Shown here: positions 35,667 to 43,486 of the stretch, piece by piece | Layout: each line of letters starts with the position of its first letter | Position numbering within the stretch: the first letter of the stretch is position 1 | Assembly: GCF_006440775.1 (NCBI RefSeq) | Contig: NZ_VFTZ01000005.1 | Coordinates: 186,001-250,000 of the forward strand | DNA from: Mesorhizobium sp. B2-7-2 | Lineage (GTDB): Bacteria; Pseudomonadota; Alphaproteobacteria; Rhizobiales; Rhizobiaceae | Direction: 5' to 3' | DNA: 64,000 bases | The notes under the pieces: generated by a model | What the model was told of the DNA's origin: nothing | Seen by the model: the letters and a program-made list of their open reading frames with translations, nothing else | Database searches by the model: none | Program-made: the position numbers and the translations under genes

Positions 35667-35747
35667 ATGGACACGCGGACGCTTCTCATACTCGGCCTTG
35701 GCATAGCTATTCTGCTGCTATTGGGTTTTTTTGCGCTCCCGGCGTGA
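35667..35747 (+). CDS. Possible single-pass membrane microprotein (26 aa)
   Basis: ATG 35667 follows GAAGGTGAAC and opens a 26-codon frame encoding MDTRTLLILGLGIAILLLLG then FFALPA. It is almost entirely one hydrophobic helix, the usual form of a bacterial membrane microprotein. It ends right after a run of seven T (35726-35732); a one-base shift there would extend it by about 30 codons of plausible sequence, so it may be a slippage-truncated gene. The rest of the gap between the YbaK and cytochrome genes (35497-35837) is featureless. Confidence 0.35.
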   Translation: MDTRTLLILGLGIAILLLLGFFALPA

Positions 35748-35837
35748 CGGTGCTGGGCGCGATATTTATCTGCGCAACTGCCAGCCGTCTCCTTCCGGAT
35801 AAGCAGGCGACCATCAAAGGAGCCTGGACGGCGGTGC

Positions 35838-36218
35838 TTACTTGGAAAATTGCTTCAAGTAGGCGATGACGTTGGCTATGTCCTGATCGCTCTTGAGGCC
35901 GGGAAACGCCATCTTCGTCCCTTTGACCATCGCCTTGGGGTCGTGAAGATATTTTGTCAGCGTAGGCTCGTCCCATTTGATGCCGGATTTTCCGGCCTCG
36001 ATCATGGCCGTGGAATAGGCGAAACCGGGATGCGTGCCCGCGGTGCGCCCGATGACGCCGTGCAGAGACGGGCCGACCTTATTCTGGTCCTGGTCGGCAA
36101 TGTGGCAGACCTTGCACTTGGTGAACACCTTCTCGCCTGCGGCGGCGTCCTGCGCCTGCGACGGGCTTGCAAAGAAGGTCGTAGCTGACAAGACCATGAA
36201 AAGCGCGGTTGCGCGCAT
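35838..36218 (-). CDS. Class I c-type cytochrome
   Basis: 126 residues: a Sec signal peptide ending SPSQAQ (about 18-23) and one cytochrome c domain. The heme-binding CKVCH is at 35-39 and the distal Met ligand in GTKMAFPG at 103, with LHGVIGR and the final helix DQDIANVIAYLKQF as in cytochrome c550/c552. It is a soluble periplasmic electron carrier and, given its position 0.9 kb from the oxidase operon, a candidate donor to CoxM. A strong GGAGGA site precedes the ATG. It lies on the opposite strand, so it is regulated separately. Confidence 0.92.
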   Translation of the reverse strand: MRATALFMVLSATTFFASPSQAQDAAAGEKVFTKCKVCHIADQDQNKVGPSLHGVIGRTAGTHPGFAYSTAMIEAGKSGIKWDEPTLTKYLHDPKAMVKGTKMAFPGLKSDQDIANVIAYLKQFSK

Positions 36219-36430
36219 GGCACTTCCTCCCTGATCGTCATTTACGTCGGACGGCCCGCGCCACGCTGGCGTATCCTGCATGGCGGGCGGCCGCGTCTCT
36301 TCAGTGGAATTGCGGCACCTACATACCACAGAATCGAACCAATGGGGAAAAATTGCCGGTCTGCGAACGCTTAGGCCGCGCGCCGAGGACTAGCTGCCCA
36401 AAAGCGGTCCAAGCCTTCTGAACGTGACGA

Positions 36431-36943
36431 TCAGGGCGGGTCGGTCTTGCAGCTCGCCGCGATCTGGCCGATCGCCTCGGAGAGACCTGCAAGCTCGAAA
36501 TCGGCCTCGCCGCGTCCCGACAACAGGCCGAAGCGCCACGACAGCGTCAACCGGTTCGCCGAAGCCAGACGCTTGATGCCGTCGTCTCCATCCCTGACTA
36601 GCGTTCTGCCGCGCGGGCCGACCGACCAGCTTTCGTCGGTTTTGCCGCTGCCGTCGACCGCGACGGAAATGGTGATCTTGCGGCTGGCGGAGACGGCATC
36701 GTTGAGCTGGAGCCACTCGCTCCAGCGTGGTTCGCCGTCGGGCCGGCAAGCCAATGTCAGCACAGGGCTATAGCCCAACGCTCCGCCGCCGGTGATTAGC
36801 TTGTTGCTGGCGTGGAGCGACGCCGTGATCTGACCATCATTGCCGGCGCCAACGCTCCAGTTGCCGAGAGCCGGCTCGGCCCGGGCGACGCCGGCGGCTG
36901 CGGCAAACAAGAGCGCCGCGGCGACGACCACGCCTCTCATCAT
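36431..36943 (-). CDS. Exported protein of unknown function
   Basis: About 170 residues with a clear signal peptide (MMRGVVVAAALLFAAAAGVA, then RAEP). The mature part is beta-rich with two Cys (LACRPDG near 74 and AASCKTD near the C-terminus), probably disulfide-bonded, and a WSEWLQLND/KTDESWSVG core. It could be a small periplasmic beta-sandwich protein. I chose the ATG at 36943 for a normal signal peptide; another ATG nine codons earlier is possible. No family assigned. Confidence 0.65.
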   Translation of the reverse strand: MMRGVVVAAALLFAAAAGVARAEPALGNWSVGAGNDGQITASLHASNKLITGGGALGYSPVLTLACRPDGEPRWSEWLQLNDAVSASRKITISVAVDGSGKTDESWSVGPRGRTLVRDGDDGIKRLASANRLTLSWRFGLLSGRGEADFELAGLSEAIGQIAASCKTDPP

Positions 36944-37088
36944 GAATCCCAGCCTCACCAATGCCTCCAAACACCCGCGAATGCGATGAAGCGCAGATAA
37001 TGTTCAACGGTTGGTATCGCCAGCGGCAGGGCTTCAAGACAAGTTGTCTGTGTTGCCGCGCCGCCACAATGGAACACATCACAATGAA

Positions 37089-37112
37089 AAAGGCCGCCCG
37101 GAGGCGGCCTTT
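37089..37112 (-). terminator. Rho-independent terminator of tig
   Basis: A perfect stem AAAGGCCGCC / GGCGGCCTTT with a 4-base loop, read on the minus strand and followed by a T-run, lies 24 bp beyond the tig stop. It is a classical intrinsic terminator. Confidence 0.85.
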
Positions 37113-37135
37113 CGAAATCTCGGCATTGAAACCTG

Positions 37136-38635
37136 TTACTCGGCTTCCTTGGCGGCTTTCTTCTTCGGCGCGGCCTTCTTCTTCGGCTCTTCCGCCTCGT
37201 CGGTGGCTTCGCCTGCCTTTGCTTCGCCAGCCTTTGCTTCGGCCTTCTTCGAGGAAGCCTTCTTGGCCGGCTTCGCCTTGGTCGCGCTTTCGGCCTCCTC
37301 GTCGTCGGCCATCAGCTCGTCCTTGCCGACCTTGACGTCGTTGACCGAGATCTGGCCGAGCAGATAGTCGACCACCTTCTCCTCGAACATCGGCGCGCGC
37401 AGCGCGTTGATGGCTTCCGGGTTGCTGCGATAATACTCGAAGGCTTCCTGCTGCTGGTTGGCTGGGAAGCGGCGCACCTGCTCGAACAGGCCGCGCTGCA
37501 GTTCCTCGTCCGACACGGTGACGCCGGCCTTCTCGCCGATCTCGGCCAGGACCAGGCCGAGGCGCACGCGGCGTTCGGCAAGGCGCATATATTCGGCGCG
37601 CGCTTCTTCTTCCGTCGTCTCTTCGTCGGCGAAAGTACGGCCGGCGGCTTCCAGGTCGCGGTTGACCTGAGCCCAGATGTTATTGAACTCGGCCTCGACG
37701 AGCTTCGACGGCGCTTCGAAGGAGTAGGATGCGTCAAGCTGGTCCAGCAACTGGCGCTTCACCTTCTGGCGGGTCATCGAGCCGAACTGGTTCTCGATCT
37801 GGCCGCGCACGATCTCGCGCAGGCGCTCGAGCGATTCCAGGCCGAGATTCTTGGCCGTCTCGTCATTGATCTCGAGCGCGCCGGGCGCCGACACTTCCTT
37901 GACGGTGACGTCGAAGGTGGCTTCCTTGCCGGCCAGATGCGCCGCCTGGTAGTTTTCGGGGAAAGTGACGGTGACCTGCTTCTCGTCGCCGGCCTTCGTT
38001 CCGATCAGCTGCTCCTCGAAGCCCGGGATGAACTCTTTGGAGCCGAGCACCAGCGGCTGGTCGGTGCCGGCGCCGCCGGCGAAGGCCTCGCCGCCGATCT
38101 TGCCGACATAGTCGATGGTCACGCGGTCGCCCTCGGCGGCCTCGCCGGTCTTCGGCTCGTAGCTGCGCGCCGATTCGGCGACGCGCTTGACCTGGTCCTC
38201 GACTTCCGCGTCCGGCACGTCATAGACCTGACGCGTCACCTTGATGTCGGAGAAATCCTTGATCTCGATCGGCGGGATGACTTCGTAGTTGAGGCTGAAT
38301 TCGAAATCGGCACCGCCGGCCAGGATCTTCTCGGCCTCCTTCTCGTCCTCGGTCATGATCACTTCGGGCTGCATGGCGGCTTTTTCGCCGCGCCCCGAGA
38401 TGATCGAACGGGTCGAGTCGTTGAGGATCTCGTTGACGACCTCGGCCATGAACGACTTGCCATACACCTTGCGCAGGTGCTGCACCGGCACTTTGCCCGG
38501 CCGGAAGCCGTTGATGCGCACCTTGCCGCGGGCGTCGGTCAGCCGCGCCATCAGCTTGGCTTCCATGTCACCGGCCGGCACGGTGATCTTGATCTCGCGC
38601 TTGAGACCGGAGTTGAGCGTTTCGGTGACCTGCAT
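37136..38635 (-). CDS. tig: Trigger factor (ribosome-associated peptidyl-prolyl isomerase)
   Basis: A 499-residue chaperone that binds the ribosome exit tunnel and folds nascent chains. The N-terminal ribosome-binding domain carries the signature [10 protein letters not shown] (about 41-50), followed by the FKBP-like PPIase domain ([16 protein letters not shown]) and a helical C-terminal chaperone domain. After about residue 450 it has a low-complexity Lys/Ala/Glu-rich tail ([11 protein letters not shown] repeats), common in rhizobial trigger factors. Terminator and tRNA-Leu flank it. clpP/lon are not adjacent in this window. Confidence 0.96.
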   Translation of the reverse strand: MQVTETLNSGLKREIKITVPAGDMEAKLMARLTDARGKVRINGFRPGKVPVQHLRKVYGKSFMAEVVNEILNDSTRSIISGRGEKAAMQPEVIMTEDEKEAEKILAGGADFEFSLNYEVIPPIEIKDFSDIKVTRQVYDVPDAEVEDQVKRVAESARSYEPKTGEAAEGDRVTIDYVGKIGGEAFAGGAGTDQPLVLGSKEFIPGFEEQLIGTKAGDEKQVTVTFPENYQAAHLAGKEATFDVTVKEVSAPGALEINDETAKNLGLESLERLREIVRGQIENQFGSMTRQKVKRQLLDQLDASYSFEAPSKLVEAEFNNIWAQVNRDLEAAGRTFADEETTEEEARAEYMRLAERRVRLGLVLAEIGEKAGVTVSDEELQRGLFEQVRRFPANQQQEAFEYYRSNPEAINALRAPMFEEKVVDYLLGQISVNDVKVGKDELMADDEEAESATKAKPAKKASSKKAEAKAGEAKAGEATDEAEEPKKKAAPKKKAAKEAE

Positions 38636-39070
38636 CCTAGAACCTTTGTTTTCAACAATGAGACTGCCAAACGGTCTTAGCCGTTTACAGCCTGCCGGTA
38701 TGATCTTGCCGGAAATGGCTTTTGGGACGGAACCTGGCGATTTGACCGCAAATGCGGTTCAAATTCTCCTGAACTGCGCCTTGCCCGATGCGAATAAGTC
38801 TTTGTTTTTCCTATAACTTTTCACATCTCGCAAAAGCGGAAACTCACTTTCCGTCACATTCGACACGCCTTTTGTCACAGGCTAGGCTAATTTTCAACTA
38901 TCTTCGCTCCAATGCATGTCGCCCAAAACTGCGCAGCGTTTTTGGAGGACAGCATGCATCTCAAAGCCCTTCGCCTGAATCTATTTCCACGCGATGCGCT
39001 TTAGCCGGACAAGCATGACTTGAGCCCCCGACATTGACAGAATGATGGCTACATGGGATTGCCGGGGAAA
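38636..39070. other. Gap between tig and tRNA-Leu
   Basis: 435 bp holding the divergent tig promoter region and the tRNA-Leu promoter. A TTGACA at 39034-39039 lies 31 bp upstream of the tRNA and may be its -35 element. A 16-codon ORF with a good ribosome-binding site is at 38954-39004. Nothing else is seen. Confidence 0.45.
38954..39004 (+). CDS. Possible 16-aa peptide with strong ribosome-binding site
   Basis: TTGGAGGAC precedes ATG 38954 with ideal spacing, and the frame reads MHLKALRLNLFPRDAL before TAG. The strong site and unbroken short frame resemble a leader peptide or microprotein, but there is no downstream protein gene in the operon; the tRNA-Leu follows. It could be coincidental. 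Confidence 0.25.
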   Translation: MHLKALRLNLFPRDAL

Positions 39071-39155
39071 GCGGATGTGGCGGAATTGGTAGACGCCCTG
39101 GATTTAGGTTCCAGTGCCGAAAGGCGTGGGGGTTCGAGTCCCTTCATCCGCACCA
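39071..39155 (+). tRNA. tRNA-Leu (anticodon TAG)
   Basis: An 85-nt class II tRNA: acceptor GCGGATG/CATCCGC, anticodon stem CTGGA/TCCAG with loop TTTAGGT giving anticodon TAG, a long variable arm (TGCCGAAAGGCGT) and T-arm GGGGG/CCCTT around TTCGAGT. CCA is encoded. Confidence 0.96.
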
Positions 39156-39309
39156 TCCTTCGCTCTTCCAGCTTCGGATGGCAGGCCACCACCTGAGGCT
39201 CGAAGAGCCGAAGGTGTCCTCCAAAGCCTTGGCGAAGGAGGACCGGCGCCATCCTGGCTCGGGCGCCGCCCTGCTCGATAGACCCTCCGATGCGCTGGCC
39301 AAAGCGGCC

Positions 39310-39891
39310 TTAATAAAGCGGCTCCTCGAACAGCGTCTTGTCGCCGTCCATCAGCGCCTTGATCTGCGCCGTGCCGTCGGCCGCGAGCGCGAGCTTGATG
39401 CCGAACGGCCGCACGCGCATGTCGTCCTGGATCGCCATGCCCTCGCCTTCCGGGAGATAGAAGCGGTCGATCCCGTAGTCGGGTGCGATTGTCGCTTCCG
39501 GATCGCTGAGCCCCCAGCCTTCCCCGACATGGCCGGCAATGTCTGCTTCGTCCTCGCCTGCTGGGGCCGGCGCTTTGCCGAACCACGCCGCGGTCGGCTG
39601 CCAATAGCCGTCGGAGCCCTTCTTCAACCGGACCACCATCGCTGTGTCGTCGCTGGAGAGCTTGCCTTGCGGAAGGCTGGCGATCAGCTTCACCGGGATG
39701 CGCGAAATGTTGTTGTTGAGCGAGATATAGTCGCCGCGCAAGAGATCGCGCGGATCGACCGGTTGGACTTTCAGCAGCACTTCCTTGCCGTTGCGCAGAA
39801 TCGCGGCGCGGCCAGCGATGATCCAGCTGAGAAAGCCGATCTGGATAAGCGCCAGCACCAGCGCCGAGACGATCAGTTTCTTGCCGGTCAT
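39310..39891 (-). CDS. GDYXXLXY domain-containing membrane-anchored protein
   Basis: A 193-residue protein with one N-terminal transmembrane helix (IVSALVLALIQIGFLSWIIA) and a periplasmic domain. The family-defining phrase is VDPRDLLRGDYISLN, and later RFYLPEGEGMAIQ and the C-terminal FEEPLY match GDYXXLXY proteins. These are found next to DUF2157 membrane proteins, as here; the function of the pair is unknown. Its ATG overlaps the stop of the DUF2157 gene (ATGA), so the two are translationally coupled. Confidence 0.87.
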   Translation of the reverse strand: MTGKKLIVSALVLALIQIGFLSWIIAGRAAILRNGKEVLLKVQPVDPRDLLRGDYISLNNNISRIPVKLIASLPQGKLSSDDTAMVVRLKKGSDGYWQPTAAWFGKAPAPAGEDEADIAGHVGEGWGLSDPEATIAPDYGIDRFYLPEGEGMAIQDDMRVRPFGIKLALAADGTAQIKALMDGDKTLFEEPLY

Positions 39892-41006
39892 GCCGCTGCT
39901 CCTGTCTCGGCGGGCGTCCTCATGCGTTTCTCAACGCGGATGATGATCAGCGCCAGTATGCCGAGCAGCACGGCAGCCGCCAGGAAGAAGCCGGCCGTAT
40001 CCAGCATCGACCTCAAGGTGACGCTATAGATAATGGCGAGTTCGAAGGCGAAGCCGGCATAGGCCAGCCAGCGCAGGCCCCTGCTCTCGCGGCCGGCCAA
40101 CATGATCGCCGCCACGATGCCGGCAAGCGCTACGATCGAGGCGAGGGCGAAACCGCTATTGTAGGTGCTTTCATCCGCCAGCTCGAACTGGATCATCGCC
40201 ATGCCGGTGAGAAAGCCGAGCAAGGCGTGCAAGGACAGCCGGCCGCCGAGCTGCAGGATCCTGTCGATCGGATCGCCGGCGAATACCGCGGCGGCAAAGA
40301 GCAGCACTGACGCGATGGCCAGCGACGCGGCCACCGGCAGCGTGTCGTGATCCGTCGCCAGCAAGACCAGGTAGAGAATGACCGACAGAATGATGAGGTG
40401 GCGCGCTGCCCGGCTGCGCGTCCAGAACGAAATGGCGAACAGGACGATCGCCATGACGATGAAGAGATGAGGAATTTCCGCGCGCCAGTAGAAGCCGAAC
40501 CCCTTGAGGACCAGCCAGGCATCGGCAATGCCGACTGCAGCCACCGTCAGCGGGTTCGAACGCAGCGCTGCTGCCGCCAACGCCGTGCCGGCACACCACA
40601 TCACCAGCGCCGAGGCCTCGTCGCCAGAAAGATGGTACATCTGGCCGATCAGCGCGATCGATCCGCCGAAGGCGGCGGCTGCAACGATCCACAGGGACTC
40701 GCCGATCGCGGCATGGTCGCGCGTCTTCAGCACCGCGCCGCCGACATAGCCGGCCAGGATAACGGCGAAAAGCGCCGCCACGCGAACGACACGCGGGATA
40801 GCCTCCCAGTTGGCGGCGACGAAAATCAGGATCGCCGCGCCGAACAAAAGCGCCGCCATCATCGCCAGGATGGAGCCGAAACTCAGCGACGCGCGCTCGT
40901 TGGCAGCGACGTCGCGCGTCAATGCCTCCGCAGTGGCGGGATCGATCAGCCCTCTCTCCCGCCAGCGGGCGATATCCGCCCTTAGCCGTGCCGTATAGCT
41001 CGCCAT
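39888..41006 (-). CDS. DUF2157 domain-containing membrane protein
   Basis: A 372-residue protein. The N-terminal soluble stretch of about 45 residues (LRADIARWRERGLIDPATAEAL) is the DUF2157 signature. It is followed by ten or eleven transmembrane helices, among them LFGAAILIFVAANWEAIP. Function is unknown. It forms an operon with the GDYXXLXY gene downstream, a widespread pair suggesting a two-part envelope complex. The start at 41006 is the only good ATG before the conserved N-terminus. Confidence 0.87.
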   Translation of the reverse strand: MASYTARLRADIARWRERGLIDPATAEALTRDVAANERASLSFGSILAMMAALLFGAAILIFVAANWEAIPRVVRVAALFAVILAGYVGGAVLKTRDHAAIGESLWIVAAAAFGGSIALIGQMYHLSGDEASALVMWCAGTALAAAALRSNPLTVAAVGIADAWLVLKGFGFYWRAEIPHLFIVMAIVLFAISFWTRSRAARHLIILSVILYLVLLATDHDTLPVAASLAIASVLLFAAAVFAGDPIDRILQLGGRLSLHALLGFLTGMAMIQFELADESTYNSGFALASIVALAGIVAAIMLAGRESRGLRWLAYAGFAFELAIIYSVTLRSMLDTAGFFLAAAVLLGILALIIIRVEKRMRTPAETGAAA

Positions 41007-41117
41007 GCTTTCCCCCGAAGCCTGGTCATTTCCTCAGCCGGGACAGCCAAACCGTTGACGCGGCGGCACTTTCCGATTCGGCCTTCTTTGCGACGCAGGC
41101 GTGAACGGCCGTTAATG

Positions 41118-41140
41118 TTGCATTGCACAATTTGCATTGC
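41118..41140. promoter_or_regulatory. Direct repeats upstream of the DUF1127 genes
   Basis: TTGCATTGC occurs at 41118-41126 and again at 41132-41140, a 14-bp period, about 100 bp before the first DUF1127 start. The spacing of about 1.3 helical turns could suit a dimeric activator. No sigma-70, RpoE or RpoH box is certain here. Confidence 0.3.
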
Positions 41141-41240
41141 TGCCATGCGCCAACGGCACTTTTAAACCGATATGATCCCACCTATTTTCTGTTCGTACAC
41201 AAACGGAATGATCCGAAGCAAAGACGAAACGAGAACTACC

Positions 41241-41381
41241 ATGAACCTGATCCGCAACTACCGCAACTGGCGCCGCTACCGGGACACCGTCTCCGAGCTG
41301 AACCGCCTGTCGAACCGTGAACTGACCGACCTCGGCATCAGCCGCAGCGACATCCACTACGTCGCCCGCAAGGCGGTCTAA
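41241..41381 (+). CDS. DUF1127 microprotein (first of a tandem pair)
   Basis: 46 residues with the DUF1127 core: an Arg/Tyr-rich helix (NYRNWRRYRDTVSELNRLSN) then RELTDLGISRSDI and an ARKA end. DUF1127 proteins are small, basic and often RNA-related. In Rhodobacter the DUF1127 protein CcaF1 is encoded upstream of the CcsR sRNAs and affects RNA turnover. The same arrangement is seen here. The second copy follows after 51 bp. Confidence 0.9.
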   Translation: MNLIRNYRNWRRYRDTVSELNRLSNRELTDLGISRSDIHYVARKAV

Positions 41382-41432
41382 TCCGCTTCGGACCGCAAAT
41401 GGTCCGAACCAGTTTTGAAGAGAGTTAAGACA

Positions 41433-41573
41433 ATGAACCTGGTCCGCAGCTATCGTAACTGGCGCGTTTATCGCGACACCGTTGCTGAGCTGGGTCGGCT
41501 TTCGAACCGCCAGCTCCATGATCTCGGCATCGTTCGCGACGAGATCAAGATGGTCGCCCGCAAGGCGATCTAA
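41433..41573 (+). CDS. DUF1127 microprotein (second of a tandem pair)
   Basis: 46 residues, a diverged tandem duplicate of the preceding gene: it starts MNLVRSYRNWRVYRDTVAEL and ends DEIKMVARKAI. Roughly two thirds of positions are identical or similar to the first copy. AAGAGAG at about -12 is the likely ribosome-binding site. The stop is 15 bp before the first of six anti-Shine-Dalgarno hairpins, so protein and sRNAs are probably transcribed together, with processing as in Rhodobacter CcaF1-CcsR. Confidence 0.9.
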   Translation: MNLVRSYRNWRVYRDTVAELGRLSNRQLHDLGIVRDEIKMVARKAI

Positions 41574-41582
41574 GCAAGGCAT

Positions 41583-41699
41583 TTCGCCAGGGTCGACCTC
41601 CTCCCCGACCCTGACGGATACGGCCAACCTTCACCTCCTCCCGAGGGTTGACCACCAAAACGGCGCCCGCCGGACCTCCTCCCCCGGCGGGCGTTGTTC
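41583..41699 (+). ncRNA. Cuckoo/CcsR-type sRNA, copy 1: three hairpins with anti-Shine-Dalgarno loops
   Basis: Three consecutive hairpins expose the identical 10-base loop ACCTCCTCCC. Hairpin 1 (41588-41613) has stem CAGGGTCG/CGACCCTG. Hairpin 2 (41625-41650) has stem CAACCTTC/GAGGGTTG with one wobble. Hairpin 3 (41664-41693) has a perfect stem CGCCCGCCGG/CCGGCGGGCG followed by TTGTT, an intrinsic terminator. The loop is complementary to Shine-Dalgarno sequences (GGAGG). Position after DUF1127 genes matches the CcsR/Cuckoo sRNA family of alphaproteobacteria, which act in oxidative stress and stationary phase. The exact 5' end is unknown and may be a processing site. Confidence 0.85.
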
Positions 41700-41741
41700 T
41701 CCAGAAGCGAACGCAGTTCGTCTTCGAAGGCTTCGCCCCTT

Positions 41742-41814
41742 CTCAAAGGCGAAAGGAATTTCGTCCTCAAAAGCGAAAAGAATTTTCGCCTCAAGGGCGA
41801 TAAGGAGTTTCGTC
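41742..41814. repeat. Three degenerate 24-bp tandem repeats between the two sRNAs
   Basis: Units start at 41742, 41766 and 41790, each of the form CTCAAA-GCGAAA-G-AATTTCGTC with changes. Each unit is partly self-complementary; the middle one has GCGAAAA/TTTTCGC arms. They are AT-richer than the surroundings and could form small stems or hold the promoter of the second sRNA. Confidence 0.6.
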
Positions 41815-41815
41815 A

Positions 41816-41930
41816 AAGCCGACCTCCTCCCCGGCAATGACGAATAAGGTCGATCTTCACCTCCTCCCGAGGATCGACCCCCAAAACGACACCCGCCGGA
41901 CCTCCTCCCCCGGCGGGTGTTGTTGTTTCT
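41816..41930 (+). ncRNA. Cuckoo/CcsR-type sRNA, copy 2: three hairpins with anti-Shine-Dalgarno loops
   Basis: A second set in the same order as copy 1. Hairpin 1 (41818-41835) has a short stem GCCG/CGGC. Hairpin 2 (41848-41879) has an 11-bp stem GGTCGATCTTC/GAGGATCGACC with one wobble. Hairpin 3 (41889-41920) has an 11-bp perfect stem ACACCCGCCGG/CCGGCGGGTGT followed by TTGTTGTTT, a strong terminator. Every loop is again ACCTCCTCCC. Stems differ from copy 1 but keep pairing, so structure and loop are under selection. The remaining 70 bp to trmFO holds nothing recognised. Confidence 0.85.
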
Positions 41931-42003
41931 GGCACAGGCACCGCCCTCGTGCGTTCTCAGCTGGCAATTGCAATCGCTTCCCCAAGCGATTATTCCGGCG
42001 CTT

Positions 42004-43413
42004 ATGAGCAAAAATCCCGTACACGTCATCGGCGGCGGCCTCGCCGGCTCCGAAGCCGCATGGCAAATTGCGCAAGCCGGCGTTCCGGTCGTGCTGCATG
42101 AGATGCGCCCGGTGCGCGGCACCGACGCGCACAAGACCGACGGTCTGGCCGAGCTGGTCTGCTCCAATTCCTTCCGCTCCGACGACGCCGAGAACAACGC
42201 CGTCGGGCTGCTGCACGCCGAAATGCGGCTTGCCGACTCGCTTGTCATGGGTGCCGGCGATGCGAACCAAGTGCCGGCCGGCGGCGCGCTGGCGGTCGAC
42301 CGTGACGGCTTTTCCGATGCGGTCACCGCAAAGATCGAGGCGCATCCGCTGATCACAATCCGGCGTGAGGAAGTGCCCGGGCTGCCGCCCACGGATTGGG
42401 ACCAGGCGATCATCGCCACCGGCCCGCTGACGGCGCCCTCGCTGGCGCAGTCGATTGCCGAGGCGACCGGCGCCGATGCGCTGGCCTTCTTCGACGCGAT
42501 CGCGCCGATCGTGCATTTCGACACGATCGACATGAACACGGCCTGGTTCCAGTCGCGCTACGACAAGGTCGGTCCCGGCGGCACCGGCAAGGACTACATC
42601 AACTGTCCGATGGACAAGGAGCAGTATTTCGCCTTCGTCCAAGCGCTGCTCGACGGCCAAAAGACCGAGTTCAAGGAGTGGGAAGGCACGCCCTATTTCG
42701 ACGGCTGCCTGCCGATCGAGGTGATGGCCGAGCGCGGTGTCGAGACCCTGCGCTACGGGCCGATGAAGCCGATGGGGCTGACCAATGCTCACAATCCGAC
42801 GGTCAAAGCCTATGCGGTGGTGCAGCTCCGGCAAGACAATGCACTGGGCACGCTCTATAACATGGTCGGCTTCCAGACCAAGCTGAAGCATGCCGAGCAG
42901 GTGCGCATCTTCCGCACCATCCCCGGGCTCGAAAACGCGGAGTTCGCGCGTCTCGGCGGCCTGCACCGCAACACCTACATCAACTCGCCGACGCTGCTTG
43001 ATCCTTCGCTGCAGCTGAAATCGCGCCCCGGCCTGCGCTTTGCCGGCCAGATCACCGGCTGCGAAGGCTATGTCGAAAGCGCCGCCATCGGCCTGCTCGC
43101 CGGCCGCTTCGCCGCCGCCGAACGGCTCGGCCAGGCGCCGTCGCTGCCGCCCTCGACCACCGCCTTCGGCGCGCTGCTCAACCACATCACCGGCGGCCAC
43201 ATCGTCTCCGACGACGAGCCCGGCAAACGCTCCTTCCAGCCGATGAACGTCAATTTCGGCCTGTTCCCGCCGGTGGAAGCGCCGAAGACCGAAGGCAAGC
43301 GCCTGCGCGGCAAGGACAAGACCGTCGCCAAGCGCCACGCCATCACGTCGCGCGCTCTGGCGGATTGCAGGGCGTGGCTGGGGCTGCCGGCGCGGGCGGA
43401 AGCGGCGGAGTAG
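42004..43413 (+). CDS. trmFO: Methylenetetrahydrofolate--tRNA-(uracil-5-)-methyltransferase
   Basis: A 469-residue FAD and folate-dependent enzyme that makes ribothymidine at position 54 of tRNA, distinct from SAM-dependent TrmA. FAD binding: [19 protein letters not shown] (Gly-rich, about 6-24). Further hallmarks are the [11 protein letters not shown] segment with the redox-active Cys, [12 protein letters not shown] and [17 protein letters not shown]. Length is typical. The ATG at 42004 starts the family domain; codons upstream overlap the sRNA terminator. Monocistronic. Confidence 0.95.
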   Translation: MSKNPVHVIGGGLAGSEAAWQIAQAGVPVVLHEMRPVRGTDAHKTDGLAELVCSNSFRSDDAENNAVGLLHAEMRLADSLVMGAGDANQVPAGGALAVDRDGFSDAVTAKIEAHPLITIRREEVPGLPPTDWDQAIIATGPLTAPSLAQSIAEATGADALAFFDAIAPIVHFDTIDMNTAWFQSRYDKVGPGGTGKDYINCPMDKEQYFAFVQALLDGQKTEFKEWEGTPYFDGCLPIEVMAERGVETLRYGPMKPMGLTNAHNPTVKAYAVVQLRQDNALGTLYNMVGFQTKLKHAEQVRIFRTIPGLENAEFARLGGLHRNTYINSPTLLDPSLQLKSRPGLRFAGQITGCEGYVESAAIGLLAGRFAAAERLGQAPSLPPSTTAFGALLNHITGGHIVSDDEPGKRSFQPMNVNFGLFPPVEAPKTEGKRLRGKDKTVAKRHAITSRALADCRAWLGLPARAEAAE

Positions 43414-43445
43414 GCTTTTCGGTTTCTGTTGGAGGCCAATATAAA

Positions 43446-43474
43446 GTAGGATATCATCCTACTCGCAATCCTAC
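43446..43474. promoter_or_regulatory. Operator of the toxin-antitoxin locus
   Basis: GTAGGAT-ATC-ATCCTAC is a perfect 7+3+7 palindrome, followed by a third ATCCTAC half-site at 43468-43474. It sits 13-40 bp before the antitoxin start, where ribbon-helix-helix antitoxins usually bind to repress their own operon. Confidence 0.65.
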
Positions 43475-43486
43475 GTGAGATGAGCC

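Noticed and set aside
41583..41930. Six-hairpin array considered as a CRISPR-like array
   Set aside because: The repeated unit is only a 10-base loop inside different stems, spacing is irregular, and no cas genes are near. Cuckoo-type sRNAs explain it better.
41631..42539. Frames with Arg/Ser/Gly-rich repeats across the sRNA region
   Set aside because: They arise from the repeated CCTCCTCCC hairpins and run on into antisense of trmFO; the RNA hairpin explanation accounts for the pattern.
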